DNA from: Gigaspora margarita
Taxonomy: Eukaryota > Glomeromycota > Glomeromycetes > Diversisporales > Gigasporaceae
Assembly: GCA_009809945.1 (NCBI GenBank)
Contig: WTPW01000188.1
Span: forward strand, 192,562 to 256,561
Direction: 5' to 3'
DNA: 64,000 nt
The translations under genes and the position numbers were made by a program. Below the pieces are notes generated by a model. The model was not told where the DNA came from, did no database searches, and was given only the letters and a program-made list of their open reading frames with translations. Position 1 is the stretch's first letter; every line of letters begins with the position of its first letter. Below are positions 1 to 13,349 of the stretch, piece after piece.

Positions 1-869
1 TATATTTGTAGTTGACCAGCGATTGTTTTGTAATTGTTGTAGTCTAATATGTGTAGTTGTTTCTAAAATTGAAGAATTATTGATTCTATAAAGAAAGTTG
101 GTAATATGGTGTTAAAGTTGAATGGCCCAGATATTATGGATATTATAAAGATGGTGGTTAAGCATAGTGCTATTAGAAATAGACTGTGATAAGTTTGCTT
201 TGTGCTTGGCTACTGTTAAATATTTGGCTAAAATTTTAGCACATATTGTACATGAAAGTACTATATAGAATTTTTGCTAGGAAAATAACCCTCCGAGGTT
301 ATGTATATTTTATGAATAAAATTAAATTTGCCAGCGATCTAATAGTCTAATTTAAACAAAGTTTTTTTATTTCGTAGAGCTCACTAATCTCTACTGAATA
401 AAAGAATTCATTTGAATAGAATCATTGAATAGCTGGTAAATTTGAATTTTGTTCACCAAATCCACATAGCCTCAGAGGGTCGTTTTCCTAGCAAAGATCC
501 CATATTATGAATTCTATATTCAAGTATTGGGATAATTACAGTAATAATAACATATATAATATGTTTGTCTGTAATTTTTTTGGTACTGGCAATATTAACT
601 AGTTGAAAAATCTCTTCTTGAATAAGTTGGATTGTTTAGATATTTTGTTATCTAAAGTAAACAAATATTCCAAAATTTTGAATAGTTGGTTTTTAGAAAT
701 TCTTGGTATATTACAGTTAAGAAAAGAGATATTGTAATTAGTGTTATTATGGAGCTTCCAAAAATTAGCTAATTTCTAGGTGAGTAGTTGGTTTAGCTGA
801 AGTATCAGGTGTAATTTTAGGCAAAATTTTATAATTCTGGTCAAAGTTACAAAATTATTTTTGACCAAT
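1..869. other. AT-rich stretch, no gene seen
   Basis: I see no open frame, RNA gene or clear repeat boundary. The stretch is AT-rich and full of stops in all frames. It probably consists of old, decayed repeats. Confidence 0.5.
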
Positions 870-1502
870 AGTATAGATTTATTAATAATATATAATAATT
901 AATAACTTTTGATCTATTGGACCAAATTTGATGATTTAACTACCTAAATGATCCTCTCAATGAGAGGATTCTAGTAAGCCCAATATCATAAGGAAAGTAA
1001 TATTTTCCATTTTATCATATTCTATATATATATAGTATAAATACTAATTGTATTTTTATTATAATATTCAAATTTGAATTCTCAATAACTATTTATCCAA
1101 ATGAGCTAAAATTTTTAATATAAATAGATATAAAACTAATTTATATCATATTAAAATTTTAGCTAAATCAGATTATTATTTCTTGTAAAATTGCTTAAGA
1201 ACTGTATATAATTTGTTAAATTATTTTAGGGTAAAATTGGTTTTTAGCAATCACAAGAGGACCCCAAACAATCTATATAATGTCATATTTAAAAAATTGC
1301 TAATGGATGGCCATTTTTTTTAAAAATGTTATATTTGAAATGTAGATATTGAGTAAAAAGGTTATATTTAAAAATAGGTAATGGGCAAAATAAGTATATT
1401 TAAAAGAATACTAACGGGGTGATTTTTTTAAATGTTATATTTGAAAAGTGGTAATGAAAATAGTGAGCATTAGTTATGCTTTTTTTTTTTTTTTTTTTTT
1501 TT

Positions 1503-1677
1503 NNNNNNNNNNNNNNNNNNNNNNNNNNNNNNNNNNNNNNNNNNNNNNNNNNNNNNNNNNNNNNNNNNNNNNNNNNNNNNNNNNNNNNNNNNNNNNNNNN
1601 NNNNNNNNNNNNNNNNNNNNNNNNNNNNNNNNNNNNNNNNNNNNNNNNNNNNNNNNNNNNNNNNNNNNNNNNNNNNN
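1503..1677. other. Assembly gap (175 N)
   Basis: A run of 175 N follows a poly-T tract (1479-1502) and precedes further T-rich sequence. Low-complexity T tracts probably stopped the assembly here. Open frames reported across the gap are not real. Confidence 0.99.
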
Positions 1678-1962
1678 TTACAGTTTTTTTTATTTTATTT
1701 TTCTTTTTTATTTTTTTTTTTAGAGAGAGTGTCAGTTCTGGTTTTTTTTTAGAGAATGTTAGTTTGATATTTTTTTTTGAAAGCTTATATTTTGAATATT
1801 TTTTGAAAGCTTATATTTCGAAAATTGGTAAGCTATACCAAACTTGCTACCTGATGTTTGAAATCTAGCTAATATATACCAAAGTAGAACCACTAACCAA
1901 AAAAATTTTTACTATGATCCTCAAATATAACCTCTAATAGATTATTCGGGGTCTATCGCAAG

Positions 1963-2300
1963 TAGTCATTACATATTAAAGTCTAAATTTTACTATATAG
2001 ATCGATTATAATCACTTAAATAAACTTATTTAAATGACCAAAATACAAATACTCTGAAATTTTATCCAAATTGAAGAAGTTTTTATTATTTAACTTTTAA
2101 TTTTTATATTCATTGAATATATTTTTTAAAAAAATTTTAATTTTTTGTTGAACATAAAAATCAAAAGTCAAATAATAAAAAATTCTTTAATACTGATCAA
2201 AATTTTAGTATAAGTGTATTTTGATCTACTAAAAAAGTTTACTTAAGCGACTATAATTAATTCACATAGTAAAATGTTGACTTTACTATATAGTGACTAT
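1963..2300. mobile_element. MITE-like inverted repeat, copy of the TAGTTGCTACATAG family
   Basis: The ends read AGTCATTACATATTAAAGTC and, in reverse complement, AGTCACTATATAGTAAAGTC. The arms continue inward through a shared block that includes a TTATTATTTGACTTTTAATTT-type segment. The same core occurs at 6346-6700 and 59368-59735, and partially at 9583-9680. No coding potential. Just downstream, 2405-2431 resembles the right end of the GGGAAGTGC family found whole at 59245-59832. Confidence 0.6.
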
Positions 2301-2939
2301 TGTTGATCATGCTATCAGATCAAAAAGGTTTTTGAGTTTTTTTAAATATTAAAATCTGATTAGTCAATAGTCTTATCACTAGGGAGTATGACCTATATAA
2401 ACTCTAATTACATGATTTACTGCACTTCTCTAAAAATTTAATCACAGAATCCTGTAATCAGAATAGATATGTGCTACTATAAAAGTATTATAATTTATTA
2501 AATAATTATAAACTATTTTAGTAACACAAATTTATTCTGATTTTAGGATTCTGTGATTAGATTTTAATAATTTTGGGCTTGCTAGAATTCTCTCATTGGG
2601 AGGATCATTTTGGTAGTTAAATCATCAAATTTGGTCCAGTAGATCAAAATTATTTACTATTAAATAATATATCTAACTTTTTAAGAAATATAAAATTTGA
2701 TTGGCTAATTGGGTATAAGGTGTGAGTAGTAGTGATGCCACTAAAATTGATTTTTGAAAAAGAACTATTTCGTCTTTATTAGAGAAACTTAAAATTTTTT
2801 ATAAGGAAGAGCAAATAAAATTTATATAGATATATTTCTTATAATTTCGTCTATTCAAAAAAAGTATCAAATAATTTTGTCTTTCAAGTAAAATAGGTCA
2901 AGAACAATTTTGTCTTCAAATTTTAATTTCAGGTTTTCA

Positions 2940-5900
2940 ACCCCAAAATGCTTTCATCCTCATATATAGTAGGTGGGTGGATAGGCTCATAGTAAACAAA
3001 AATTAGCTGATTTCTGGAAGCTTCCTTATTGGTAATAAATAGGGATTTATAGGAATTGACTTGTATATTTGCCATTTGGTAAAATGAGATAGATATATTA
3101 ATAATTTGTTCTAATTCAGTTTTAGACTAGGTGATCCATAAAGTATCATCCGTATAAGCCAAAACTGATAAAGAAGTATGAAGTATTTTGGTAGTTAAAT
3201 ATGGTGTACAAAGGCTTGTTTGCCAAAAAGTAGTAAGTGTATAACCAGTAAAATGAAAGAATAAATAATGAATAAGAGGATCATAATAAATTCTCCAAAA
3301 GAGAGGAGTTAATGTTTCTCCTTGGTTTATATCATTTTTAACTGAGCAAAAATTGGTTAGCCCAATATTAGTAATAACTCTATTATGTTAGTCAGATAAA
3401 AGATTAGTAAGTATATTAATAAGTTGAGTGGGCATTTGAATTCTAGCCAAAGATTTATAGAAAAGATCGAAGTTAACAGAGTCATAAGCTTTGCTCATAT
3501 CTTGCAATATGAGCCAAAGTTAAAAACTGTTACATGATGCATTCTCAATAATATTATTAAGTATATGAATAGGAATTGAAGTGCTATTGTCTGGAAGAGC
3601 AATTAAGTTGTGAGATGATAAATTTTTGTGTTGTGTAAAGATATGATTAAAATGACTAGTAAGGAGCTTGGCAAAGTTTTTTAATATGTTCTAAAAGACT
3701 AATGGGTCATGTATTTGAATTAAAAATTAATTTTTTAGAAATAGGAAAAATTCTTCCTCCTTTCTATTGTTTAGGTCATATAAAACATCTATTAAAGAGG
3801 GCAGTAATAGCTTGAAGAAAAGAGAATCCTTTATGCTTTATCATTTTATAACTAATTCCAGATAGACTACAGGCTTTGTTATTAAAAAGATAGCAAAGTG
3901 TAGTAGAGACTTCATCTAATATAAATTCTTCCAAAATGTGGTTGTACCAATCAATATTAATATTAGATTTAGAGTTATATTTAGTTTTCCAATAAGTATT
4001 ATAAAGAACATAGTCAATATTTCAAGTATAGACCCATTGATCAAATAATTATGAATATGGTTCTTAATAGTGTGAGATTCTATAATAGTGCTTGTATTCA
4101 TATTAATATTATTGAATTTAACTGGAACTTTATAGTGATTGAGAATATTATAAATCATTGAAGTTGGGTTGGTAGCAAGTTTGTTGCATCTTTTAGAAAT
4201 AGTATTATTAATTTGTTGTCTTATTTTTTTAGTATTTTCAATATTACAAGCATGAAATAATGCTTTCCATTCAAGATTTGTAATAGAAATCCAGTTTGGT
4301 AATAGGTTATGTGTAGTTAGTAATAATGGAATATTAACTTGGTATTGAGTATTAATATAATTAATGTTTTGGTTAAAGTGTAATAGAATAGAAGTTTGAT
4401 TTTTGATTACAATCTTGAGTTGTCTAATAATATTGCTAAGTTTTTTGAGATTGTGGTGAAGTTTAGTTGCTTTGAATGAGAAATTGTGTTGAAAGTTGCG
4501 AATATAAATTTTTTTTAGGGAATATGTTGAAGTGCAGCATTAATAATACTTGTTTAAATTTTGTGCCAAGTTGCTTCAAGTGATTCTGTAGTATTTGTTG
4601 ATAGTAGAGTATGGTTTAGAGTCAAATTTTGGGTTACTTGATCTGAAAAATTTTGCCATTATTTAGAGTTCATAGACTTGTAGTCAAAAACATTTCTATG
4701 AGTTTTAGTACTATATCTTCTGGTTTTAAAAAGAGCATATGGAAATGACCATTTTGATATTAAAATAGTATGATCACTGTTGGATTGATCAGTTTCAAAT
4801 TTAGAAAGATATCTTAGAATAGGATTATGTGCCCAAATATAATTGATAGTGCTTTGGTATCTGCTACTTTGCCAAGTTGGTAAGAATGATTGTGTATGTT
4901 CTGCAAGATTATACATGTTATTAAACTAAAGGAATTAGAGTAATTTGTATTTAATTGCTGATGATTATTGTTTTGAGATGCTTAAAGTCTCTCATAATAA
5001 TTGGTTGGATATTATTGTTAAGAGATTGGTTTATCCATTGAATAACATTATTTTGTATATCTAGACTAAGTTGTAAATTATCTGAAGGTAAGTAAACTGA
5101 TATAATTCTAAATTTAAATCATATTTAAAGAAGAGGTCAATAGCAACTGCATATCCAAGATAGGTAAGGATATTATGAATATGTGGTCTAAGTATATTAG
5201 AAATCATGATTGTGGTGCCTGCTTTGAAGCTATCAGTACTTGCTCAAAGTATGAGAATTGTGAAGATTTAATAAAGTAGATAGAGGAGTTATTAGAAGAT
5301 ATTTTAGTTTCAGTAATGCAACTAATCTGAATATCATGTAAGAGACAATAATGTTCCCACATTAGCCTTTTGAGCTTGTTGTTATATCCTTGAACATCAT
5401 GTGTGCATATTGATAAATTGAGAGAAGAAATCTGATCTTGAACTTGCTCTAAGTTAGAATTACTACTTGTAGGTATGTTCTTGGTATTGAATAACTTGAT
5501 TTGAGTATAACATTATTAAAAAGACTAAAATTCTCAAAATGTACAAAGATGTGATTAGATAGAAGATGTTCATATAGTAAATAAATATGTGATTCTGGAA
5601 AATATTAGTCAATTCTGCTATATTTAATAGAGATTCTGATGTACTATGGTGAATAAAACATTGGATATTCATTTTGTAATAGGTTAAAAAGGAGCCAACA
5701 GTTTGTGGTAAAGGTAAAGATTGTAATCTGTGATAGTATAAGTATTTGTTGTAGCATGTTGATGGGTCATAAATCTCTGATGAATTTGAATGGGAATTGG
5801 TATTTGTTTCTTCTATAGTATTAGTATGTATAGTTGATATATTGAGATTGTTATCAGATTTATCTGGTAACATTTTGTATTCATTGTATATCTCTTGTTC

Positions 5901-6120
5901 TATAGTGTAGGTAGAGCTATATTGTTGTGTAGTTAATGTTAGATGAGTATAATATTGGATGGTACTTTAGTGTATGGTATCTGAAGTACTAGGATTAATT
6001 TGTGTAGAGGTGCTTACTGTTTCAAGCTTAGTTTTCACATCTGCACAGTATACAATAGCCTTCCTGTACATTGGGTCTGGCCATCATAAACCTAGTTCTC
6101 TGTATAACTATTTTTTCATA
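2940..6120 (-). pseudogene. Decayed LINE (non-LTR retrotransposon): endonuclease and reverse transcriptase
   Basis: Read on the - strand, the order is a leader frame (6120-5463, containing WPDPMYRKAIVYCADVKTKL after an in-frame stop), an AP-endonuclease-like domain (about 5460-4660) and a reverse transcriptase (about 4160-2940). The endonuclease shows D-I-Q-I..ITETK near 5330 and the late signature TWQSSRYQSTINYIW...SDHTILISKW (4880-4740). The reverse transcriptase shows LALPDNST-type spacing (3600), LILQDMSKAYDSVN (3510-3470), INQGETLTPLFWRIYYDPLI (3340-3280) and the catalytic YTDDT box near 3145, followed by a thumb-like segment to about 2945. Several stops and frameshifts make it inactive. 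In active relatives the protein nicks target DNA and copies its own RNA into the nick. The 3' part (RNase H or tail) is missing or unrecognisable. In related LINEs the active-site box is usually YADD or FADD, so the T here may be decay. Confidence 0.85.
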
Positions 6121-6254
6121 TAAAAATACCTTTAAATAATCACAAATAGTGTATAATTACTATCATATTTTTTAGAAGCTTTTTGAGATTTTTTTATTAG
6201 TAAAAATACTCTTATATAATCACAATATTATATATAAACGTCCAAGTTTTGCTA

Positions 6255-6783
6255 CTGTAAATTTCTGAAAGTAAGCTATATTTTTGAACAAAAATTATAC
6301 AAAAAATCTAAAGTAACTTATTTTTGAATTAAATATAGTTTTTAGTAATCACAAGTAGTTGCTACATAGTAAAGTCCAAATTCTACTATGTAAATTGGTT
6401 TAATTGCTTAAGTAAACTTGTTTAGAAGAACTAAATATATTTACGCTAAAATTGTTATTAAAATTGAAGAAATTTTTATTATTTGACTTTTAATTTTTAC
6501 ATTCATTAAATATATTTTTTAAAAAAAGTCTAATTTTTTTGTTGAACATAAAAAATTTAAAGTCAAATAATAAAAAGTTCTCCAATTTGGATAAAAATTC
6601 AAAATATTTATATATTAATGTCCTAAATTAGTTTACTTAAGTGATTATTATTGATTTTCATAGTAAAATTTGGACTTTACTATGTAGTAACTAATATTAA
6701 TCATGGAATAGCTTAGTCTTGGGTAAATAAGTTTTTTGGGTTTTTGGTCAAACAAAGAAGTGGCTTATTTTCAGAAATTATAG
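6255..6783. mobile_element. TA-flanked MITE, AAGTAAGCTA family
   Basis: Terminal inverted repeats begin CTGTAAATTTCTGAAAGTAA on the left and, in reverse complement, CTATAATTTCTGAAAATAAG on the right. TA dinucleotides lie immediately outside both ends (6253-6254 and 6784-6785), as expected for Tc1/mariner-type insertion. Inside is a second inverted repeat beginning TAGTTGCTACATAGTAAAGT (6346-6700), the same core as at 1963-2300. No ORF. Confidence 0.65.
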
Positions 6784-6785
6784 TA

Positions 6786-8439
6786 AGTAAATTAATTAAT
6801 ACATTAAAAAAGTTGTTTAACATGGCAAAATAACACATATTCTAAATATTTACAACTTTTATTAAATTTTTTTCATTATATATTGGATAAAAATATAATT
6901 TATTTTTTTGCATCTAATGTAAAGTAAAGAAGTAAATTAATAAAAGTTTGTCCAAATTATATAAAAATTTTAGAGAATATGAAATTTGTTATTCAAACAA
7001 TTTTATTTAATATATAAATATTTGATTTATTTAGTACAATTTGAACTTTTATATATAGCAACTATTTGCAATTATAATATTTACTTTTATATAATTATAT
7101 AATAAAAATCAAAGTATTAGATATGATAATATGGGTAATTACCATACAATCACACCTCTTTATAATTACTATTTTTACTACAAGAAACTGTGTAATTATA
7201 GGGGAGGAAGACTATAAATTAATAAATTGCCTACAAATAGTAAGTATAATTAATATTTGCATTATTGTTTATCATAAGACAATTTTAATGTTGTATGTAC
7301 AATGCATGTAAAGTTACACAATGTCAAATACTTATAGTGGGCACTGTAATTATATCAAGATTTAACTAAATTAAAAAATTATTATAAAATATCCTTAAGT
7401 ATACAATTAGCTAAACCCAGTAGTTTAGGTTAACCAGATTCAAACCTAGTTAACTAGTTTTTTTAGTAGTTTGTTCAGAGAAAAATTAGCTAGTAGTTTC
7501 CAAACTAGTTAGTTCATAACTTGGTTTATAAAGCTAGTTTATAAACTTAATTTATATAGCTAGTTTAGAAACCTGGTTTATGAACTATAGTCTAATCATA
7601 AAAAAAAAAAAGAGTAAAATTTCAAAAAATAGTGGTTTAAAAAAAATAAAAAGCCAAATTAAAAAGACTTGGCTTAGAAAAAAAGAAAAAACTTAAAAAA
7701 ATATCTAATATTAATTTTCAATTTGCTTGATCAATTTATTATTAGTCATTACAGGTTATCAATTTTGGCAAGCTGTATTCTTTTTTGAAAAAATATTAAA
7801 ACCAGTGTGTAAGATGTGATTAGAGTTACTTTTTGATATAGTTATGGTTAGTGAGTTTTATAGATATATATAGATTAATATTAAATTTGCCTAAAGACAT
7901 ATAATAGGTTAATATCATATAAATATATATTTTAATAACATTAAAACATAAAATTATCAAAATAAAATGTAATTAAAAACATTATCTATTATACTATAAA
8001 TTTGCAATATAATTAAGTAAGATAAAAAAATTATTTTAAGCATGTTTTTTAGAGCTTAGTCTTGTGAACCCTCTATTCAGATATCCATATATTTGTTTTG
8101 AATGTTTGAGTATTATAAATATTTCATGAAATGGTAATCATAATCCATCAATTTTAAACAGACAACCTAATAGGTATCTATGGGCATCTAATAAAGGTAA
8201 TGCCCAGTTGTAAAGTAAAAAAAACTACTTTGTTTTATATATAAGAATTAGAAATATTTAATAAGATAGCTGCACAGTATGTGATACCATGCAGGACCAG
8301 TACGATCATATATGTCAGGTAAGGGAAGCCTGTTATCAGTTACTATTTATATTTTTTACTGGATATAATACTTTTCTGAAACAAAATATTGTTGAAAACC
8401 CCATTAATTATTAAAGTGAACAGAATTTAAATAATAACA
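6786..8439. other. AT-rich non-coding stretch with dispersed repeats
   Basis: No credible gene. 6955-7065 is a one-sided fragment of the TAGTTGCTACATAG family. 7110-7320 resembles 11180-11345 in the same orientation. 7420-7590 holds imperfect tandem copies of a CTAGTTTATAAACT-like palindromic motif. 8270-8300 contains TGCAGGACCAGTACGAT, which recurs in reverse at 63258-63300. The 62-residue frame at 7123-7311 falls in the dispersed repeat and is not supported as a gene. Confidence 0.5.
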
Positions 8440-8443
8440 TTAA

Positions 8444-8940
8444 GGGTAGAGGGTATGTAGATCATTTCTATTAATAAACTAGTTACTAAAAATTTTATAT
8501 TTAATAATAAAGAAAATTTTTATTAAGTAATCATATTAAATTTTTAAATAAAATTGTAGAGGAGGTTTTTCTGATTCTAACGGTGGTCTAATCATTAAAA
8601 TTGGCCCAGTAGAACATAAGATATAGCAGTTTTTATCTTCGCGACCCTATTTTACTTATTGTTTACATGTGATTTGATTGGCCAATTTGTGATCACCCCC
8701 GCAGAATAGACCACACCCCCGCAAAAGTTTTTACTATAAAAACTTTATCAAATTTCATTCAAAATTAATAAAATTTTTAGGATATGCGTAATTTTTTATT
8801 ACGAACAATTTTACTTAGTACATAAATAACAATTTATTTAGTAAAAAATTAACTTTTATATGTAGCAACTTGTAAATTTGCAGTAAAAATATTTTTTGTC
8901 ACTTATTTATTAATAGAAATGATCTACATACCCTCTACCC
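8444..8940. mobile_element. TTAA-flanked MITE, GGGTAGAGGG family
   Basis: The termini are long inverted repeats: GGGTAGAGGGTATGTAGATC at the left and its reverse complement at the right, continuing for about 35 bp. TTAA lies outside both ends. That suits a TTAA-target (piggyBac-like) or a TTA/TAA-target (PIF/Harbinger-like) element. A shorter relative lies at 24924-25247. No ORF. Confidence 0.75.
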
Positions 8941-8944
8941 TTAA

Positions 8945-9292
8945 GGCCACGCAAAGTTAATTTTTTGTTTTTTTGCATGACCCACTGATCCAATTTTTCC
9001 AAAAAAATTTTTTTAAAAAAAATTCCTATTGTGCCAATTATTACATTTTTCAATTTTCCAGAATTACCCAATAGGTCTGAAAAAACCAATTTTCTGATTC
9101 CATGTTATACAAACCAAAGAATTAACTTTGCATGACTTTAGATATGAATATGAATTAATTTAGGCCATGCAAAGTTAATTTCTTTTTTTAAAAAAAAATA
9201 AAATAAAATAAAATAATAATTCAAACTCCCAACTGGAATTTTGAAATCCAGGTTATGCAAATTGAAAAATTAGCTTTGCATGGCCTAATCAT
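8945..9292. mobile_element. Two adjacent MITEs with GGCCATGCAAAGTTAAT ends
   Basis: 8945-9135 begins GGCCACGCAAAGTTAATT and ends in the reverse complement of a similar sequence. 9162-9287 begins GGCCATGCAAAGTTAATT and ends TTAGCTTTGCATGGCC, with TA on both sides (TTTA before, TAAT after). Two copies of one short element side by side, or one duplicated element, fit the pattern. Confidence 0.6.
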
Positions 9293-9496
9293 GCATTTTC
9301 CTAAAACACAATCATTAAAGTAAATAAATTAAACTTTATACTGATATGGTTAATCATAACACAAATGTTAAAGTGAACAAATTAAATTTATACTTACGCT
9401 AATAATTTGCATTCTTTTAAACACAATCATTAAAGTAAACCAAATTAAACTTTATACTCACTCTTGTGCTATCATTGCAGCTACAGTGCCTAATTA

Positions 9497-9823
9497 CTAT
9501 ATATTTCTGAAAATAAGCTACTCCAAAAATAAGCTACTCCAAAAATAAGCTACCCCTAATTTTTTTCAAAAATTTCAAAAAATGCATTAGCAGTTGCTAC
9601 ATATAAAGGTCCAAATTTTACTAAGTAAACCTCTAAAGTGCTATTAAGTAAACTTATTCAGGACATCAAAATACACTTATAATAAAAATTTTATGTCATT
9701 TGAATCTGTTTATTAGTACGTTTTTCAATTTTTCAAAAAATTCAACAATTCAAAAAATAAGCTACTCTATTTTTTCATGTAATTTTTGGTCCAAAAAGGT
9801 AGCTTATTTTCAGGAATATACAG
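9497..9823. mobile_element. TA-flanked MITE, second copy of the AAGTAAGCTA family
   Basis: The left end CTATATATTTCTGAAAATAA and the right end (reverse complement CTGTATATTCCTGAAAATAA) match the termini at 6255-6783, with TA outside each end. A small triplication of CCAAAAATAAGCTACT lies just inside the left end (9508-9555). Part of the TAGTTGCTACATAG core is present at 9583-9680. Confidence 0.7.
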
Positions 9824-9825
9824 TA

Positions 9826-12800
9826 TCAGATAGAGACTCAAGAATTGCCTGAATAGTTGCAAAACCCAATTTTATCTACCAATAATTAAACAAGCAATAA
9901 TATATTACCCTAGAAAAAATAATAATTTTTTAGTAATTTGATTCCAACAATTAGGTGCATTTACAACATTAATCAAAAAATACTCACTTATAAGATTAAG
10001 GCAACAAATCGAATATATAATTCTATAAAATCTTCCAATCTTGCATTTTGACAAACACCCCAAATTATTATGGTTTCTGATAATTGTTCATGAAGAAATC
10101 TATCATGCCAACAATTACTTTAAAGTCTTCATATTTTATTGACACTTATTTCACTAGCAAGCTTATTTTACAGATGATTAATTTACAGGTGATTTCATTT
10201 TGCAGACAACAAATAGCTCATATAACTTGATTCTATACTTAATTCTAATGATAATAATTAGAATTACTTTGCAAAATGTGTAGTGAAATATATTGTTTAA
10301 AAATGAAATTGTCTGTAAAGCGATCATTGGTAAAATAGGCTTATTAGTAAAATAAGTGTTAGTAAAATGTGATGTCTTTGAAGTGAAACTAGTTACTAAG
10401 CAAAAGACAAACCCAAGATCAAAAAAAACCTCAGTAGCAAAATCTAATAAACAATGAAGCCATAACAAAAATGCAAAATTCTAATTTGAGCATTAGTGAT
10501 GTATCATTTTTGATAAATTAACATAGTGATCAACAATGATGTCACATTATGACATTAGTCAAGAGAATGTCACCATAGGAATATTACAAATTCAAAATAC
10601 TGTATTATAATATTACCTGTTAATACAAAAGAATGTCATAATTAATGATCAACATTTGAACATTCTTACAAGTGATAATAAAGTTATCATAAAAATCATA
10701 AGTGAAATCCTTACAATATTTATGCTATACATAAAACATAATCATACTGGTAATACAAAATACACCAATGCGCATTATCCAAAAATAGATTATTAAAACA
10801 CACATAAATTAACAATTATATGTTCCCACCATCTTTGAACTATACAATTAATCATTAATATCAGCTTTGTATCATATATAATTAATAATCAATAACATTA
10901 GCTTTGTATCATAAAGTGTGATCTACATGCAAGATCAGATGCAAAAATCTTAACTTCTTCCAAAAATGAATAAATGAAAATCATTATTCCTACCAAAAAA
11001 GGATTTTGCAAAAATCAGCATAGTGGACATCAAAAAAGTTGAACGATACCATCCCTCCACATTTCATATTGCATATTCCATGTGATTATACTGGTATTAA
11101 AACTTATATAGCTATTTATGCAAAAATTAAATACATTTCTGAGGTATGAACCTTTTCACACTGGACTATATCAATTATAATTTATGCTTACATAGAATTA
11201 CTTTTATAAAGTTACATCTTTTTATAATCACTATATTAGATATAACCAACTATGTGATTATAGAAAAGGACTACTATATTATTATAGAAATTATAAAAAC
11301 AGGTACCAGTAGTGCCTATCTAATCTTGTACTTTTAGTAAAATTGTTTTGGTGAAGTATTAACTAAATAGGCTTTTGTTGTAATGATATTACAATAAAAT
11401 AAAGCAGATCCAATAAAAATATAATGTGATAATAGTATTAAATATTGAGGTTAGTTTTGCTAAGCAAGCAAGACTACACATAAACATAAATAAAGCTGAG
11501 CTTAAAACAAGGCTAATATATAGAACCCCCTATTCAAAAGAGTGCAATGAAGCAACCAATCATATTTTGAGATTTTATGATAATAACTTGTATAAACTTT
11601 TTTTTATCTAAATTTTTTTTTATTTATCAAATATGTTAATAAAAAAAAATGAGAAAATTTACTTTTTTTTACATAATTATAAGTAAAATTAATTATGTGA
11701 TGATCTTTAAATGTGATTTTCTCAAAATTACATGATTTTCTCATTGCACCCTTTTGCTGTGGGCGATTCTATATAGTATATTTATGTACTAAGAATATAG
11801 TAGTCAATTTGAATATAACTGCTAATTTGATTTTTAAATATCAGCTTAATTAGTTAATTAAATTTATCTATTATAAATAGTTTCAACTATATCTTGTGCT
11901 ATTATGCCACTTCCATATCTAATTTTTTGGTCAATATTCAGCTGCACAGCTGCCACATATTTTTTACTAGTTAATAAATAATTTTTATTAGTAATTTATT
12001 ACATTAATATAGTTTCATAATCTGTATTACTGAGTTTAGAGATGAGAATACTATCTTAATAAAGTACTGGTGAAACTGTCAAAGTATAAAACAAAAAAAA
12101 TCTTGATCCAAAGGTCCAAATTGGATGATTTTGGTACCATTCGAATCATCTTGAGGAGCAGCTTCGAATGGGATCAAAATCATTTGATTTGGATTACTGG
12201 ATTAAGATTAATTAACAAAATACTATTGGTTATTATCTTTTCTTATAAAATACTACAGAATTCACATGAATTTAAGTCTTTTTTGTAATATTTTATTTGT
12301 TAAATTGTACTAATATATTTGTTGATTATGTATATTTGTAATAAAACTGTTACTAATAATATCATAATTATGAATATTTGTAGTAATTAACTAAGTCTAA
12401 TTGATTTTTTTGTTTATTCTATAAATAAATCTATCTTGATGATCTGTAGAATGGCCAGAGAAATAGGTTTGTATGTGTGAGTTCTGTATTGGTATGATTG
12501 AAATGGTCCAAATTGGACTATAAATGACTGGTTTTGCTGTGCTTTACTAAGCCAAAATTTACTGGTTTTGCATAGGTCAAGGCACATATAAGTTCAAATG
12601 CATATATTTCTTATGAGTTCTAAGCAAAAAGAAATTCAATTTAGTTAGAATACAATATAATTGTGAAGGGGTAGTTACAAACATGCCTATAGTAAAATTT
12701 TGCAAAGAATTTTTTTGTTAAAATTAAAGAGTATTTCCATAAATGAGATTTTGAAGTAAAAGTCATTTGGTTTGAACTTTTATGTTACACCTAATTCTGC

Positions 12801-12940
12801 AGTTTATTGGCTATACAAGATATATATGCTATTTAATTTACGTAATTCTAATTAATGAGCCAATATGTGTTATCCTAAATACATGCATTCTGTGTAAAAA
12901 TTTTACATGTCACTACTGTGGACATACCAACAAACCTCAC
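9826..12940. other. Non-coding AT-rich stretch
   Basis: No supportable gene. 10140-10470 is built from short repeats of a GTAAAATGAGTTTAGT-like motif; the 96-residue - strand frame there is a by-product. 11180-11345 is a dispersed repeat shared with 7110-7320. 12120-12180 contains a short imperfect palindrome around GGTACCATTCGAATC. The small frames at 11146-11337, 11426-11611 and 12070-12288 have no recognisable motifs. Confidence 0.5.
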
Positions 12941-13275
12941 TAGGGGTCTAGACACTTTTGCAGTAATATGACATAGTGCATGAGAATTAACTAATTGGAG
13001 AACATAAATTTTGATCATCTTGGATTAGTCTGATATCAAAACAAAATATGTGTACAAGAAGAAAAAGAGAAAAAGTAGAAATACACAAAAACTAGTATTT
13101 ATATCGGTCTTAAAACTATATAAAAATATCCAAAACATGATTTATACATATATAGTAGCCTTTTAAGACTATATACATAAACTTTAACTTATTCTCAACA
13201 TAAAGCCAAAAAAGTTATCTGAATATGCTACACTATATAATAGTCACATTACTGCAAAAGTGCCTAGACTTCTGG
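12941..13275. mobile_element. MITE, GGGTCTAGACACTTTTGCAG family (copy 1)
   Basis: The left end AGGGGTCTAGACACTTTTGC continues GCAGTAATATGACA. The right end, in reverse complement, is AAGTCTAGGCACTTTTGCAG continuing GCAGTAATGTGAC. A longer and better preserved copy in the same family lies at 16005-16352, and its interior matches this one in reverse. Target duplication is not clear. Confidence 0.7.
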
Positions 13276-13349
13276 CAGTTATAGGAGAACATTTATTTGA
13301 TTGGCTAATATAAATCAATGCCCAGGTAATTTATTTATACTGGAGGCAT

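Larger units (their letters stand above)
910..2644. repeat. Inverted repeat pair (910-980 and 2574-2644)
   Basis: The roughly 70-bp segment at 910-980 (begins GATCTATTGGACCAAATTTG) is matched by the reverse complement of 2574-2644 with only a few mismatches. Both arms contain the same GATCCTC..GAGAGGATT-like small palindrome. The arms enclose an assembly gap and a separate inverted-repeat element (1963-2300). They may be the ends of an old element or two opposite insertions of one family. No target duplication was found. Confidence 0.55.

Noticed and set aside
1448..1868. Open frames running across the N gap
   Set aside because: They consist of poly-Phe from T runs and undefined residues across the gap.
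10178..10468. 96-residue - strand frame
   Set aside because: It is produced by short GTAAAATGAG-like repeats and shows no domain; similar motif arrays elsewhere (62.65 kb) are not coding.
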